Shown: positions 15,973-25,265, counted from the stretch's first letter. The stretch: 36,010 bases of DNA from Limnohabitans sp. (GCA_023255445.1 JALRIL010000155.1:1-36010), one strand, 5' to 3'. Program-made: numbers and translations. Notes: generated by a model not told the origin, from the sequence alone.

Positions 15973-18078
15973 ATGCCCTTGCCTCGTTTGCGCGAAGAGC
16001 TTGACCTGCTGCCAGGCCCCAATCAGCCCGATGGTCAGCCTACCTGGACTTTGCACGACCCGGTGCGCAACCAGTTTTTCCGGATTGATTGGCCTACGCT
16101 CGAAATTTTGCAGCGCTGGGACATGGACGACCCCGAGCAAATGGCCGCCGACGTTTCAGCGCACACCACCTTGGCGATGAGTGCTGAAGACGTGGTGCAA
16201 GTAGCCCAATTTTTGGTGCAACACCAACTGGTGCAAGCCGCAGCAGCAGACGCTCCCCGCAAGATGGCCGGGCAGTGGCACCGCCTGCAGGGCACGGCCA
16301 TGCAGTGGTTGCTGCACCACTATTTGTTTTTCCGCATTCCGTTGCTCAGACCTGATGCCTGGCTGACCCGTTGGTTACCGGTGGCTCGGTGGTTTGGCGC
16401 CCGTGCTTTCATGGGCATCACTGCCCTGGCTTTGGTGCTGGGCCTGGCTCAGGTGTTTCGTCGGTGGGATGTCTTTACGGCATCGCTGGTGGATACCTTC
16501 AACCTTGAAGGTTTGCTGTCTTACGGTGTGGCGCTGTTTTTTGTGAAGTTGCTACACGAGCTCGGACACGCCTTTACCGCCAAACACTACGGCTGCCGGG
16601 TACCGACCATGGGCGTGGCGTTTTTGGTGATGTGGCCTGTGGCCTACACCGACACCAATGAAACCTGGCGCCTGACCAACAGGTTTCAGCGCTTGCGTGT
16701 GGCCAGTGCGGGCATTGTGACGGAGCTGGTCATTGCCGTATGGGCCACGCTGGCATGGGGGCTGTTGCCAGAGGGCGGTGTTCAGTCAGCGGCCTTTGTA
16801 CTGGCCACCACCAGTTGGGTGGCCACGCTGGCCATCAACGCCAGCCCGTTCATGCGCTTTGATGGTTATTTCATTGTCATGGACGCGTTGGACATGCCCA
16901 ACCTGCACGGCCGCAGTTTTGCGTTGGCCCGGTGGAAACTGCGTGAGTGGTTGTTTGGCTTGGGCGATGAGCCGCCAGAACATTTCAAGCCCACCAAGCA
17001 GGCAGCATTGATTGCTTTTGCCTGGGCTGTCTGGCTGTATCGCTTGGTACTGTTTCTGGGTATCGCTGTGCTGGTGTATCACTTCTTCATCAAGCTGGTG
17101 GGTATCTTTTTGTTTGTGGTCGAGATTGTCTGGTTCGTGGCCAAACCCATTGCGGCGGAGCTGGCGGTATGGCGCCAGCTGTGGCCCCAGATCCGGGAAA
17201 AGGCGAGGGGCCGTCAAACCGCACTTTGGGCGGTGGGTCTGTTGGCCCTTGTGCTGATGCCGTGGCCTGGCCGTATCTCGGCCAGCGCGGTGCTCAAGCC
17301 GCAAGAGTCCTGGCCCGTGTTTGCGCCTTCGGGGGCCTTTGTGCAGGCTTTGCCCTTCAAGCAAGGTGACATGGTCAAGGCCGGGCAAGCGCTGGCTATT
17401 TTGTATGTGCCCGATCTCGCTACGCGCCAACGTGCCTTGCAGGCACGGCTGGAGCAAGAGCGCTGGCAGGCCGAAGCTTCGGCTTTCAACGATGACATGC
17501 GCAAGCGCTGGAAGGTGGCTGAACAATCGTTTTATGCCACCCAGGCCGAGTTGCAGGGCGTGCAAACCGAGCAAAAGCAATTTTCACCTGTGGCGCCTTA
17601 TGACGGCCAGTTCATGGCGGCAGACCCTGACCTGGTGGCCGGTCAATGGGTGTCGAAAAAGGAAATGCTGGGCACGCTGATCAAGCAGGGCGGTGGCTGG
17701 CGTGTGGAGACCTGGCTGGACGAGGATGCGATCGCCACCGTGCAAGTCGGGCAGACCGCCATGTTTTATCCGGACAGTGGGGTTGGCGGTGTGTTGAAGC
17801 TCAAGGTCAGCAGCATCGATCACGATGCCAGCCATGTGCTGCCCAGGCGGGAATTGGCCAGCGTACTGGGTGGGCATCTGCTGACGCGCGAGAAAAACGG
17901 TTTGTTTGTGCCCGAACGTGCGGTGTACCGCGTGGCTTTCGATGCACCAGATGTGCCCGCAGCTTTGCAGCTGCAAAGCTGGCGCGGACATCTGGTGGTC
18001 CATGCGCAGTGGAGCAGCCCGGCAGCGCGGTATGTGCGCCAGGTCGTGTCGGTGCTGGTGCGTGAGTTCGGTTTTTAA
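15973..18078 (+). CDS. PqqD-like / M50 site-2-protease-like / HlyD fusion membrane protein
   Basis: A 701-residue polytopic protein. The N-terminus (about 1-95: HDPVRNQFFRIDWPTLEIL, then VAQFLVQHQLV) looks like a PqqD-type peptide-binding fold. The membrane core has the zinc motif HELGH (H195, E196, H199) inside a hydrophobic helix and a later INASPFMRFDGYF segment with D297, the expected M50 third ligand. About seven to eight hydrophobic helices lie between 145 and 432. The C-terminal 265 residues are HlyD-like: a lipoyl half-domain (FAPSGAFVQALPFKQGD), a short coiled coil (RQRALQARLEQERWQ), the second half (VAPYDGQFMA) and a beta domain. Catalytic residues look intact, so proteolysis is possible, but M50-type proteins in export loci may be structural. 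It is the last gene of the cassette, followed by a terminator. Confidence 0.88.
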   Translation: MPLPRLREELDLLPGPNQPDGQPTWTLHDPVRNQFFRIDWPTLEILQRWDMDDPEQMAADVSAHTTLAMSAEDVVQVAQFLVQHQLVQAAAADAPRKMAGQWHRLQGTAMQWLLHHYLFFRIPLLRPDAWLTRWLPVARWFGARAFMGITALALVLGLAQVFRRWDVFTASLVDTFNLEGLLSYGVALFFVKLLHELGHAFTAKHYGCRVPTMGVAFLVMWPVAYTDTNETWRLTNRFQRLRVASAGIVTELVIAVWATLAWGLLPEGGVQSAAFVLATTSWVATLAINASPFMRFDGYFIVMDALDMPNLHGRSFALARWKLREWLFGLGDEPPEHFKPTKQAALIAFAWAVWLYRLVLFLGIAVLVYHFFIKLVGIFLFVVEIVWFVAKPIAAELAVWRQLWPQIREKARGRQTALWAVGLLALVLMPWPGRISASAVLKPQESWPVFAPSGAFVQALPFKQGDMVKAGQALAILYVPDLATRQRALQARLEQERWQAEASAFNDDMRKRWKVAEQSFYATQAELQGVQTEQKQFSPVAPYDGQFMAADPDLVAGQWVSKKEMLGTLIKQGGGWRVETWLDEDAIATVQVGQTAMFYPDSGVGGVLKLKVSSIDHDASHVLPRRELASVLGGHLLTREKNGLFVPERAVYRVAFDAPDVPAALQLQSWRGHLVVHAQWSSPAARYVRQVVSVLVREFGF

Positions 18079-18086
18079 AACGGCAC

Positions 18087-18120
18087 AAAAAAACCGCTGA
18101 GCATCAAGCAGAGCGGTTTT
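18087..18120. terminator. Bidirectional rho-independent terminator between the cassette and tRNA-Leu
   Basis: Arms AAAACCGCT (18090-18098) and AGCGGTTTT (18112-18120) form a nine-pair stem with a 13-base loop. Read on the plus strand it ends the export cassette nine bases after its last stop. Read on the minus strand the stem runs into a longer T-tract (complement of 18087-18093) and terminates tRNA-Leu. It therefore insulates two opposed transcription units. Confidence 0.85.
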
Positions 18121-18126
18121 AATTTG

Positions 18127-18211
<85 letters not shown>

Positions 18212-18228
18212 ATCTCAGGAATCAAGGA

Positions 18229-20520
18229 TTGTATATCAAAAAAGCAGCTCCCCCCAGCGGTTTGCTGGATGAAATTGAAGGCACGGTGCAAGGCCACCGT
18301 GATGGACATGGCTTTGTGATTCGCGACGACGGCGAGTCCGACATTTATTTGCCTCCCAACGAAATGCGCGCTGTTTTGCACAAGGACAGGGTGCGGGTGC
18401 GCGTGGTCCGTACAGACCGCAGAGGGCGCCCCGAGGGGCGTGTGGTCGAGATCGTCAAACGTCCGGAGCAACCCATCATTGGCCGCTTGCTGCACGAAGG
18501 CGGTTTGTGGTTGGTGGCACCCGAAGACAAGCGCTACGGCCAGGATGTATTGATCCCCAAAGGTGCATTGGGTCAGGCCAAGCCTGGGCAGGTGGTGGTC
18601 ACAGAACTCACCGAGCCCCCGGCCCTGTATGGCCAGCCGGTGGGTCGCGTACGCGAAGTGTTGGGTGAAGTCGATGACCCCGGCATGGAGATTGAAATTG
18701 CGGTGCGCAAGTACAGCGTGCCTCACGAGTTTTCAGAGGCCTGCATTGCGCAGTCGCGTGGCTTGCCGGACAAAGTGGCGGCCAAGGATCGCAAAGACCG
18801 TGTGGACCTGCGCGATGTGCCGCTGTGCACGATTGATGGCGAAGACGCTCGCGACTTTGACGACGCTGTATATTGCGAACCCACCAAGGTGGGGCGTGGC
18901 AAAGGCTGGCGTTTGCTGGTCGCCATTGCCGATGTGTCGCACTATGTGCAAACCGGCAGCGCCATTGATGTTGATGCGTACGACCGCGCCACCAGTGTGT
19001 ATTTTCCGCGCCGTGTGATTCCCATGTTGCCGGAAAAACTCTCCAACGGCTTGTGCTCGCTCAACCCCGATGTGGATCGTTTGTGCATGGTCTGCGACAT
19101 GTTGGTGACGGCCTCGGGCAACGTGCATGCCTACCAGTTCTACCCGGCGGTGATGCACAGCCACGCACGTTTCACCTACACCGAAGTGGCGGCCATTTTG
19201 GGCAACACCCGGGGGCCGGAGGCCATGCGTCGCAAGGAGCGCATTGACGACCTGATCAACCTGCATGATGTGTACCGCGCCTTGCTGGGTGCGCGTGAGC
19301 GCCGCGGAGCGGTGGACTTCGACACCACCGAGACACAAATTGTGTGCGATGACAACGGACGAATCGAAAAAATCGTCCCACGTGTGCGCAACGATGCACA
19401 CCGCGTCATTGAAGAGGCCATGCTGGCGGCCAATGTGTGCAGCGCCGACTTCATTGCGCACAACCACCACCCGGGTCTGTTTCGGGTGCACGAAGGCCCG
19501 ACCCCCGAAAAACTCGAAATTCTGCGCGGCTATTTGCGTGCCATGGGGGTGTTAGCGAATGTGGGCGAAGACCCCCATCCCTCGGACTTTCAAAAAATTG
19601 CCGAGCTCACCAAAGACCGACCCGATGCGCAGCAAATCCACACCATGCTGCTGCGCTCGATGCAGCAAGCCATCTACACGCCGATCAACAGCGGGCACTT
19701 TGGCCTGGCCTATGAGGCCTACACCCACTTCACCAGCCCGATTCGGCGCTATCCGGACTTGTTGGTGCACCGGGTGATCAAAGCCATTCTGGCGCAGCGC
19801 AAGTACACCTTGCCCGCCTTGCCTTTGCCGGGTGAGGCACACGCCCAGCTGGCGCGACGGCTGCAAAAGAACAAGGCGGGTTCCCGCGAGAACTCAGCCG
19901 CCCCGCGTGTGCGCATGAACACGGCCGAGCAGCAAGCCTGGGAGGCTGCAGGTCTGCATTGCAGCGCCAACGAACGCCGCGCCGACGAAGCCAGCCGCGA
20001 TGTGGAAGCCTGGCTCAAATGCAAATTCATGCGCGAGCATCTGGGCGAGGAGTACAGCGGTGTGGTCACGGCGGCGACCAGTTTTGGTCTGTTCGTCACA
20101 CTGGACGCCCTGTATGTCGAGGGCTTGGTCCACATCACTGAGTTGGGTGGCGAGTATTTCCGTTTTGACGAAACACGCCAGGAGCTGCGCGGCGAGCGCA
20201 CGGGTATTCGTTATGCCATTGGCACCAAGGTGCAGGTGCAGGTGAGTCGTGTGGACCTCGATGGCCGCAAGATCGATTTCCGGCTCGTCAAGCCGGGCGA
20301 CGATCTAGTGCCTCGCGCCCTGCGCGATAAAGCAGGGGCATCGGCAGAGCCCCATTCGCGTGCCAAGGAGCGTAAAGACAGGCACCGTGCTGCGGCCAAG
20401 CCGCAGCCGGGCGAGCTTGCCCGCTCGCCCATTCAGGCCATCAAGGCTTCGGTGAAAAACGCCACAGCACGAAAAAAGGGCAAGGAAAAAAGCAAGGCTT
20501 CTCGCAAGTCGCGCTGGTAA
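18229..20520 (+). CDS. rnr: Ribonuclease R
   Basis: A processive 3'-5' exoribonuclease acting on structured RNA and in mRNA, rRNA and tmRNA-linked quality control. The cold-shock/OB region is at the N-terminus (EGTVQGHRDGHGFVIRDDGE). The RNB catalytic domain contains the acidic magnesium site IDGEDARDFDDAV (from about residue 203) and later HFTSPIRRYPDLLVHR. An S1 domain lies near YSGVVTAATSFGLFVTL. The tail is lysine/arginine-rich, as in RNase R rather than RNase II. No ATG is usable. The track start at 18184 lies inside the tRNA gene, so I choose TTG at 18229 with CAGGA eight bases upstream (763 residues); TTG at 18262 is an alternative. It is convergent with nnr, 11 bases away. Confidence 0.93.
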   Translation: MYIKKAAPPSGLLDEIEGTVQGHRDGHGFVIRDDGESDIYLPPNEMRAVLHKDRVRVRVVRTDRRGRPEGRVVEIVKRPEQPIIGRLLHEGGLWLVAPEDKRYGQDVLIPKGALGQAKPGQVVVTELTEPPALYGQPVGRVREVLGEVDDPGMEIEIAVRKYSVPHEFSEACIAQSRGLPDKVAAKDRKDRVDLRDVPLCTIDGEDARDFDDAVYCEPTKVGRGKGWRLLVAIADVSHYVQTGSAIDVDAYDRATSVYFPRRVIPMLPEKLSNGLCSLNPDVDRLCMVCDMLVTASGNVHAYQFYPAVMHSHARFTYTEVAAILGNTRGPEAMRRKERIDDLINLHDVYRALLGARERRGAVDFDTTETQIVCDDNGRIEKIVPRVRNDAHRVIEEAMLAANVCSADFIAHNHHPGLFRVHEGPTPEKLEILRGYLRAMGVLANVGEDPHPSDFQKIAELTKDRPDAQQIHTMLLRSMQQAIYTPINSGHFGLAYEAYTHFTSPIRRYPDLLVHRVIKAILAQRKYTLPALPLPGEAHAQLARRLQKNKAGSRENSAAPRVRMNTAEQQAWEAAGLHCSANERRADEASRDVEAWLKCKFMREHLGEEYSGVVTAATSFGLFVTLDALYVEGLVHITELGGEYFRFDETRQELRGERTGIRYAIGTKVQVQVSRVDLDGRKIDFRLVKPGDDLVPRALRDKAGASAEPHSRAKERKDRHRAAAKPQPGELARSPIQAIKASVKNATARKKGKEKSKASRKSRW

Positions 20521-20531
20521 TGCCTGATTGC

Positions 20532-22016
20532 TTAGTCGTTAGCCGTTGCCAGCGCACTCGCCGTCAACGTGCGGCTTGGCGGCCAGGCGTCTGCCCGCTG
20601 ACCGTGTTCCCACACGGCATGCATCACGGCTGACCAGGCATCGTGGCTTTGCGCCAGACGGGCGCCGACCATGCCCGCCAGTACATCGCCTGTGCCGCCC
20701 GTGGCCAGGCGGCCGTTGCCTGTGGTGTTGATGCGGCTTGTTTCGCCGGGGCAGGCCAGTACGGTACCGGAGCCTTTGAGTGCAACACAGCAGCCAAAGC
20801 GTTGCGCCAACGTTTGTGCGGCGTTCAATCGGTCGTCTTGAACCTGGGTTGTGTGGGTACCCAGCAGGCGGGCGGCTTCCAGTGGGTGGGGGGTCAGAAT
20901 TGTTGTTCTTGGCGGTCGCCGCTTGAGCAAATCTTGTAACCAAGGGTCTTTGGCCACCATGTTCAGGGCATCCGCATCCAGAACCAATCGCGCACTGTAT
21001 TGAAGCAGTCGACCCATGGGCGCGGCCATGGCTTGGCCACCACCGCAACCGGCCACCACGGTCATGCGAGGCAGATCGAGTGCGTCAATGCTGGACAACA
21101 TGACATCCGGGGGCAGAGCACCGCCCACAGGTGCTGGCCCCAGCAGGCTGAGGATGACCCGGCCTGCACCCGTGTGCAGTGCGGCTGTGGCGGCCAGCAC
21201 GGCCGCGCCGGTCATGCCTGTGCTGGAGCCCTCCTGGCTTTGGCCACCCACGATGGCTACATCGCCGCGCGTGCCTTTGTGACTGGCGTGTGCGATGGGG
21301 TTGGCGTCCGAGGGGGCATTGATCAGCGCATCAGGGGGGGTGGATTGCCACAACGCATCGGGCAATTGCAGGGTGTCAAGCCAAAGCTGACCGCACATAT
21401 CACGCCCGCTACCCATCAACAATCCGGGCTTTGCGGCCAGCAAGGTGAGGGTGTGATCGGCACGCACCACGGAGTTGCCACTGCCAAACGTCTGACCGTT
21501 GTCCGGGTTCAGTCCGGTGGGCGTGTCGACCGCCAGGACGGTGGCTGGGCTTTGGTTGATCTGGGCAATCGCTTCGCGCAGGGCGCCTTCAGGTTCGCGG
21601 GTGCTGCCCAAGCCGAGCAGAGCGTCGATGCACAGGTCGGCCGGACCCAGTGACCATGGCACTTGGGGACTGTGCAGAGGCACTCCGGCTTCAAGGGCTC
21701 GGTCGTAAGCTCGTCGTGCATCCACGGGCAGCTGGTCTGGGTGAGCGTAAAGCCGAACATGGATTGGGCGACCCCAGTTGTGCAGGTGTAGGGCAGCCTC
21801 CAGCCCATCTCCGCCGTTGTTGCCTGGGCCTGCAAGCACGCAGATCTGGCGGGCATGAGGGGCCAAGGCCAATGCCAGGCGGGCCACAGCGAGCCCTGCC
21901 AGGTCCATCAAGGGGCGGGGGCATTGGCCCTGCCACTGCGCCTCGAGCTGGCGCAATCGGGCTGTGGTGCAGACCGGGGCAGGGGCAGGGGCAGTTATCA
22001 GGCGAGTGGTGGTCAT
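20532..22016 (-). CDS. nnr: Bifunctional NAD(P)H-hydrate epimerase / ADP-dependent NAD(P)H-hydrate dehydratase
   Basis: A 494-residue metabolite-repair enzyme restoring NAD(P)H damaged by hydration. The N-terminal YjeF-type epimerase half contains VLAGPGNNGGDGLEAALHL and CIDALLGLGSTRE. The C-terminal ribokinase-like dehydratase half contains HKGTRGDVAIVGG, VVAGCGGGQAM, LVLDADALNM, TILTPHPLEAARLLG and ATGGTGDVLAGMVGARL. Fusion of both halves is the standard bacterial arrangement. It is divergent from rpsB: its ATG lies only 26 bases from the rpsB -10 box, so the two promoters must overlap or sit back to back. Confidence 0.95.
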   Translation of the reverse strand: MTTTRLITAPAPAPVCTTARLRQLEAQWQGQCPRPLMDLAGLAVARLALALAPHARQICVLAGPGNNGGDGLEAALHLHNWGRPIHVRLYAHPDQLPVDARRAYDRALEAGVPLHSPQVPWSLGPADLCIDALLGLGSTREPEGALREAIAQINQSPATVLAVDTPTGLNPDNGQTFGSGNSVVRADHTLTLLAAKPGLLMGSGRDMCGQLWLDTLQLPDALWQSTPPDALINAPSDANPIAHASHKGTRGDVAIVGGQSQEGSSTGMTGAAVLAATAALHTGAGRVILSLLGPAPVGGALPPDVMLSSIDALDLPRMTVVAGCGGGQAMAAPMGRLLQYSARLVLDADALNMVAKDPWLQDLLKRRPPRTTILTPHPLEAARLLGTHTTQVQDDRLNAAQTLAQRFGCCVALKGSGTVLACPGETSRINTTGNGRLATGGTGDVLAGMVGARLAQSHDAWSAVMHAVWEHGQRADAWPPSRTLTASALATAND

Positions 22017-22019
22017 GGG

Positions 22020-22047
22020 CTTTAGGGGAAATCCCGAGTGCTATAAT
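22020..22047 (+). promoter_or_regulatory. Probable sigma-70 promoter of rpsB
   Basis: A consensus -10 hexamer TATAAT lies at 22042-22047. The -35 region is poor: CTTTAG/TTTAGG at about 22020-22026 is the nearest match at 15-16 bp spacing. The position, upstream of a leader of about 130 bases before a highly expressed ribosomal protein gene, supports the call. Confidence 0.6.
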
Positions 22048-22184
22048 CTCAAGGCTTTGCGTATCAAGGCGCTCATGGTGGGCGTCAAAGCGCGCAAAGT
22101 AATCGCAAACCTGTCCTCACAAGGTGTCGCTGTTTTCAGTGATTGTCGGGCAGGATTTAAGACATAACCTTTGGAGCATCAAAA
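22048..22184 (+). promoter_or_regulatory. Structured rpsB 5' leader (candidate autoregulatory RNA)
   Basis: The leader has nested inverted repeats: CTTTGC (22055-22060) with GCAAAG (22094-22099), and GCGCT (22069-22073) with AGCGC (22089-22093). Together they form one extended hairpin. rpsB leaders bound by protein S2 are established in gammaproteobacteria; a comparable role here is inference. The rpsB ribosome-binding site TTGGAG sits at the leader's 3' end. Confidence 0.35.
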
Positions 22185-22928
22185 ATGTCCGTCACCATGC
22201 GCGAAATGCTGGAAGCCGGTGTCCACTTCGGTCACCAAACCCGCTTCTGGAACCCCAAGATGGCCCCCTTCATCTTCGGCCATCGCAACAAAATTCACAT
22301 CATCAACCTGGAAAAATCCCTGCCGATGTTCCAGGACGCAGCCAAGTTTGCCAAGCAACTGGCTGCCAACCGCGGCACCATCCTGATGGTGGGCACCAAG
22401 CGTCAATCGCGCGAACTGGTGGCCGCTGAAGCCCAGCGCGCTGGCATGCCATTCGTGGACCAGCGTTGGCTGGGCGGCATGCTGACCAACTTCAAGACCG
22501 TCAAGACCTCCATCAAGCGTCTGAAGGACATGAAGGCCCAGCAAGAAGCCGGTCTGGACGCCATGAGCAAAAAAGAACAGCTCATGTTCAAGCGCGAGAT
22601 CGAGAAGCTGGAAAAAGACATCGGCGGTATCCAGGACATGAACACCCTGCCGGACGCGATCTTCGTGATCGACGTGGGCTACCACAAGATCGCCATTGCC
22701 GAAGCCAAGAAGCTGGGCATTCCCCTGATTGGCGTGGTGGACTCCAACCACTCGCCCGAAGGCATCGACTACGTGATTCCTGGCAACGATGACTCTGCCA
22801 AGGCCGTGGCTCTGTACGCTCGTGGCATCGCTGATGCGATCCTCGAAGGCCGTGCCAACGCCGTGGCCGAAGTGGCCCAGGCTGTGGCCGCCGAAGGCTC
22901 TGACGAATTCGTCGAAGTCGAGGCCTGA
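22185..22928 (+). CDS. rpsB: 30S ribosomal protein S2
   Basis: A 247-residue small-subunit protein on the head-body junction of the 30S ribosome. The start [20 protein letters not shown] and the segments [26 protein letters not shown] and [21 protein letters not shown] are diagnostic. The C-terminus has the alanine/glutamate-rich tail usual in this class. GGAG lies eight bases before the ATG. It is the first gene of the rpsB-tsf-pyrH-frr cluster; a hairpin with a T-tract separates it from tsf, which would let rpsB be expressed more than tsf. Confidence 0.98.
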   Translation: MSVTMREMLEAGVHFGHQTRFWNPKMAPFIFGHRNKIHIINLEKSLPMFQDAAKFAKQLAANRGTILMVGTKRQSRELVAAEAQRAGMPFVDQRWLGGMLTNFKTVKTSIKRLKDMKAQQEAGLDAMSKKEQLMFKREIEKLEKDIGGIQDMNTLPDAIFVIDVGYHKIAIAEAKKLGIPLIGVVDSNHSPEGIDYVIPGNDDSAKAVALYARGIADAILEGRANAVAEVAQAVAAEGSDEFVEVEA

Positions 22929-22948
22929 TCGCCCGAGACCCATCAAAA

Positions 22949-22970
22949 GGGGCTCTGAGCCCCTTTTTTT
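22949..22970 (+). terminator. Rho-independent terminator or attenuator between rpsB and tsf
   Basis: GGGGCT-CTG-AGCCCC followed by seven or more T residues is a compact, strong intrinsic terminator 20 bases after the rpsB stop. Since tsf follows on the same strand only 35 bases later, partial read-through or a separate tsf promoter is expected. A similar rpsB-tsf terminator is known in enterobacteria. Confidence 0.85.
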
Positions 22971-23004
22971 AACCTGACCTGAACACTGAATACCGGAGAA
23001 CACA

Positions 23005-23895
23005 ATGGCTGCTATCACCGCAAGCATGGTTGCTGAACTGCGTGGCAAAACCGATGCACCCATGATGGAATGCAAAAAAGCCCTGACCGAGGCCGATGGC
23101 GACATGGCCAAGGCTGAAGAGATCCTGCGCGTCAAGCTGGGGACCAAAGCTGGCAAGGCCGCTTCCCGCGTGACCGCTGAGGGCGTGGTTGCCAGCTTCG
23201 TGCAGGGCAACGTAGGTGCCATGATCGAAGTCAACTGCGAAACCGACTTTGTGACCAAAAACGACAGCTTCCTGGCCCTGGCCAACGCTGCTGCCGAACT
23301 GGTGGCCAAGCACAACCCCGCTGATCTGGAAGCCTTGGGCGCTCTGGACTACAGCCAGGACAGCTTTGGCCCCACGCTGGAAGAAGTGCGCAAAGGCCTG
23401 ATTGGCAAGATCGGTGAGAACATGAGCTTCCGTCGCTTCAAGCGCGTGGAAGGCAGCCAGGTGGCAACTTACCTGCACGGCACCCGCATTGGCGTGATGG
23501 TCGAGTTCGCTGGCCAAGAGCAAGCTGCCAAGGATGTGGCCATGCACGTGGCCGCCATGAAGCCTGTGGCCCTGACCAGCGCCGACGTGCCTGCCGACCT
23601 GATCGCCAAAGAGCGCGCTGTGGCCGAAGGCAAAGCCGCTGAATCCGGCAAGCCCGCTGACATCGCTGCCAAGATGATCGAAGGTTCTGTGCAGAAGTAC
23701 CTCAAAGAGGTGTCTCTGTTCAACCAGCCTTTCGTGAAAAACGACAAGCAGACCGTCGAGCAGATGCTCAAGGCTGCCAACACCAATGTGTCCGCCTTCA
23801 CGCTGTTCGTGGTGGGCGAAGGCATCGAGAAAAAGGTTGACGACTTTGCTGCTGAAGTGGCTGCCCAGGTGGCTGCTGCTCAGGGCCAGGCCTGA
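23005..23895 (+). CDS. tsf: Translation elongation factor Ts
   Basis: A 296-residue guanine-nucleotide exchange factor for EF-Tu. The N-terminal UBA-like segment ([20 protein letters not shown] with [19 protein letters not shown]) and the core signature [15 protein letters not shown] are both present. The C-terminal subdomain ([18 protein letters not shown]) is complete, and length is normal for proteobacteria. GGAG precedes the ATG. It sits between the rpsB terminator and pyrH, 61 bases upstream of the latter. Confidence 0.98.
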   Translation: MAAITASMVAELRGKTDAPMMECKKALTEADGDMAKAEEILRVKLGTKAGKAASRVTAEGVVASFVQGNVGAMIEVNCETDFVTKNDSFLALANAAAELVAKHNPADLEALGALDYSQDSFGPTLEEVRKGLIGKIGENMSFRRFKRVEGSQVATYLHGTRIGVMVEFAGQEQAAKDVAMHVAAMKPVALTSADVPADLIAKERAVAEGKAAESGKPADIAAKMIEGSVQKYLKEVSLFNQPFVKNDKQTVEQMLKAANTNVSAFTLFVVGEGIEKKVDDFAAEVAAQVAAAQGQA

Positions 23896-23956
23896 TACTT
23901 TTTCCTGTTCCCCCCGTTAAACTACTGATCACACCTTTACGCCTGGAGATTTGCCC

Positions 23957-24679
23957 ATGACCGTTGCCAAACCGGCCCACAAGCGCATTTTGCTGAAGTT
24001 GTCCGGTGAGGCCCTCATGGGCGATGATCAGTTTGGCATCAACCGGGCCACCATTGAGCGCATGGTCCAAGAGGTGGCCGAGGTGACCCGTTTGGGCGTC
24101 GAGGTGGCGGTGGTCATTGGCGGGGGCAATATCTTCCGCGGTGTGGCCGGTGGCGCTGCAGGCATGGACCGGGCCACAGCCGACTACATGGGCATGCTGG
24201 CTACGGTGATGAACTCGCTGGCTCTGGCTGATGCCATGAACAAGATTGGCCTGACTGCCCGCGTGATGTCGGCCATTGGGATTGACCAGGTGGTCGAGCC
24301 GTATGTACGACCCAAAGCCCTGCAGTACCTCGAAGAAGGCAAGGTGGTGGTGTTTGCGGCTGGGACTGGAAACCCGTTCTTCACGACCGACACTGCAGCT
24401 GCCCTGCGTGGCGCCGAAATCGGTGCTGAGCTGGTGCTCAAGGCGACCAAGGTCGATGGCGTCTATACCGCTGATCCCAAGAAGGATCCTGCTGCAACGC
24501 GTTACAGCAGCATCAGTTTCGACGAAGCCATTTCCCGCAATCTGGGCATCATGGATGCCACCGCTTTTGCACTGTGCCGTGACCAGAAGTTGCCGATCAA
24601 GGTGTTTTCCATTTTCAAAAACGGCGCCCTCAAGCGCGTCGTGATGGGCGAGGACGAGGGCACTTTGGTGCACGTCTGA
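23957..24679 (+). CDS. pyrH: Uridylate kinase (UMP kinase)
   Basis: A 240-residue cytoplasmic enzyme phosphorylating UMP to UDP, a hexamer of the amino-acid-kinase fold. Seen: [20 protein letters not shown], the glycine-rich [11 protein letters not shown], the UMP-site region [20 protein letters not shown], and the ATP-site strand [17 protein letters not shown]. The track opens at a TTG two codons earlier, but the ATG at 23957 has TGGAG eight bases upstream and is preferred. It lies 25 bases upstream of frr. Confidence 0.97.
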   Translation: MTVAKPAHKRILLKLSGEALMGDDQFGINRATIERMVQEVAEVTRLGVEVAVVIGGGNIFRGVAGGAAGMDRATADYMGMLATVMNSLALADAMNKIGLTARVMSAIGIDQVVEPYVRPKALQYLEEGKVVVFAAGTGNPFFTTDTAAALRGAEIGAELVLKATKVDGVYTADPKKDPAATRYSSISFDEAISRNLGIMDATAFALCRDQKLPIKVFSIFKNGALKRVVMGEDEGTLVHV

Positions 24680-24704
24680 TCAAAACCCTCAGCAGGAGAG
24701 CCTC

Positions 24705-25265
24705 ATGAGCATTGCAGACATCAAGAAAAATACCGAAGCCAAAATGGAGCAATCCATTGCAGCTTTCAAGAACAACCTGACCAAAATCCGTACCGGCCGC
24801 GCCAACCCGGCCCTGCTCGATACGATCATGGTGGAGTATTACGGCTCCATGGTCCCTCTGTCGCAAGTGGCTAACGTAGCTTTGCTCGACTCGCGCACCA
24901 TCAGCGTTCAGCCTTGGGAAAAGGGCATGGGCGCCAAAATTGAAAAGGCCATTCGCGAAAGCGACTTGGGCCTGAACCCTGCCTCCATGGGTGACCTGAT
25001 CCGTGTTCCCATGCCGCCCATGAGCGAAGAGCGCCGCAAGGAAATGACCAAGCTGGTCAAGGCCGAAGGTGAGCACGCCAAAATCGCAGTGCGCAATTTG
25101 CGACGTGATGCCAACGAATCTGTCAAAAAGCTGGTCAAGGACAAAGAGGCCACCGAGGACGATCAAAAGCGTACCGAGGCCGATGTCCAGAAAATGACTG
25201 ACAAGCGCATTGCCGAGATCGATCAGCTGATCGTCGCCAAAGAGCAAGACATCATGGCCGTTTGA
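24705..25265 (+). CDS. frr: Ribosome recycling factor
   Basis: A 186-residue factor that, with EF-G, splits post-termination ribosomes. Family segments: [66 protein letters not shown] and the C-terminal helix with [13 protein letters not shown] strong AGGAG precedes the ATG. A terminator hairpin follows 36 bases after the stop. In most relatives the next gene would be uppS; here cdsA follows directly. Confidence 0.98.
   Translation: MSIADIKKNTEAKMEQSIAAFKNNLTKIRTGRANPALLDTIMVEYYGSMVPLSQVANVALLDSRTISVQPWEKGMGAKIEKAIRESDLGLNPASMGDLIRVPMPPMSEERRKEMTKLVKAEGEHAKIAVRNLRRDANESVKKLVKDKEATEDDQKRTEADVQKMTDKRIAEIDQLIVAKEQDIMAV

Noticed and set aside
15973-18078. Identification of the M50 fusion as a relocated RseP
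   Set aside because: It has PqqD-like and HlyD-like parts, lacks PDZ domains and belongs to the export cassette.
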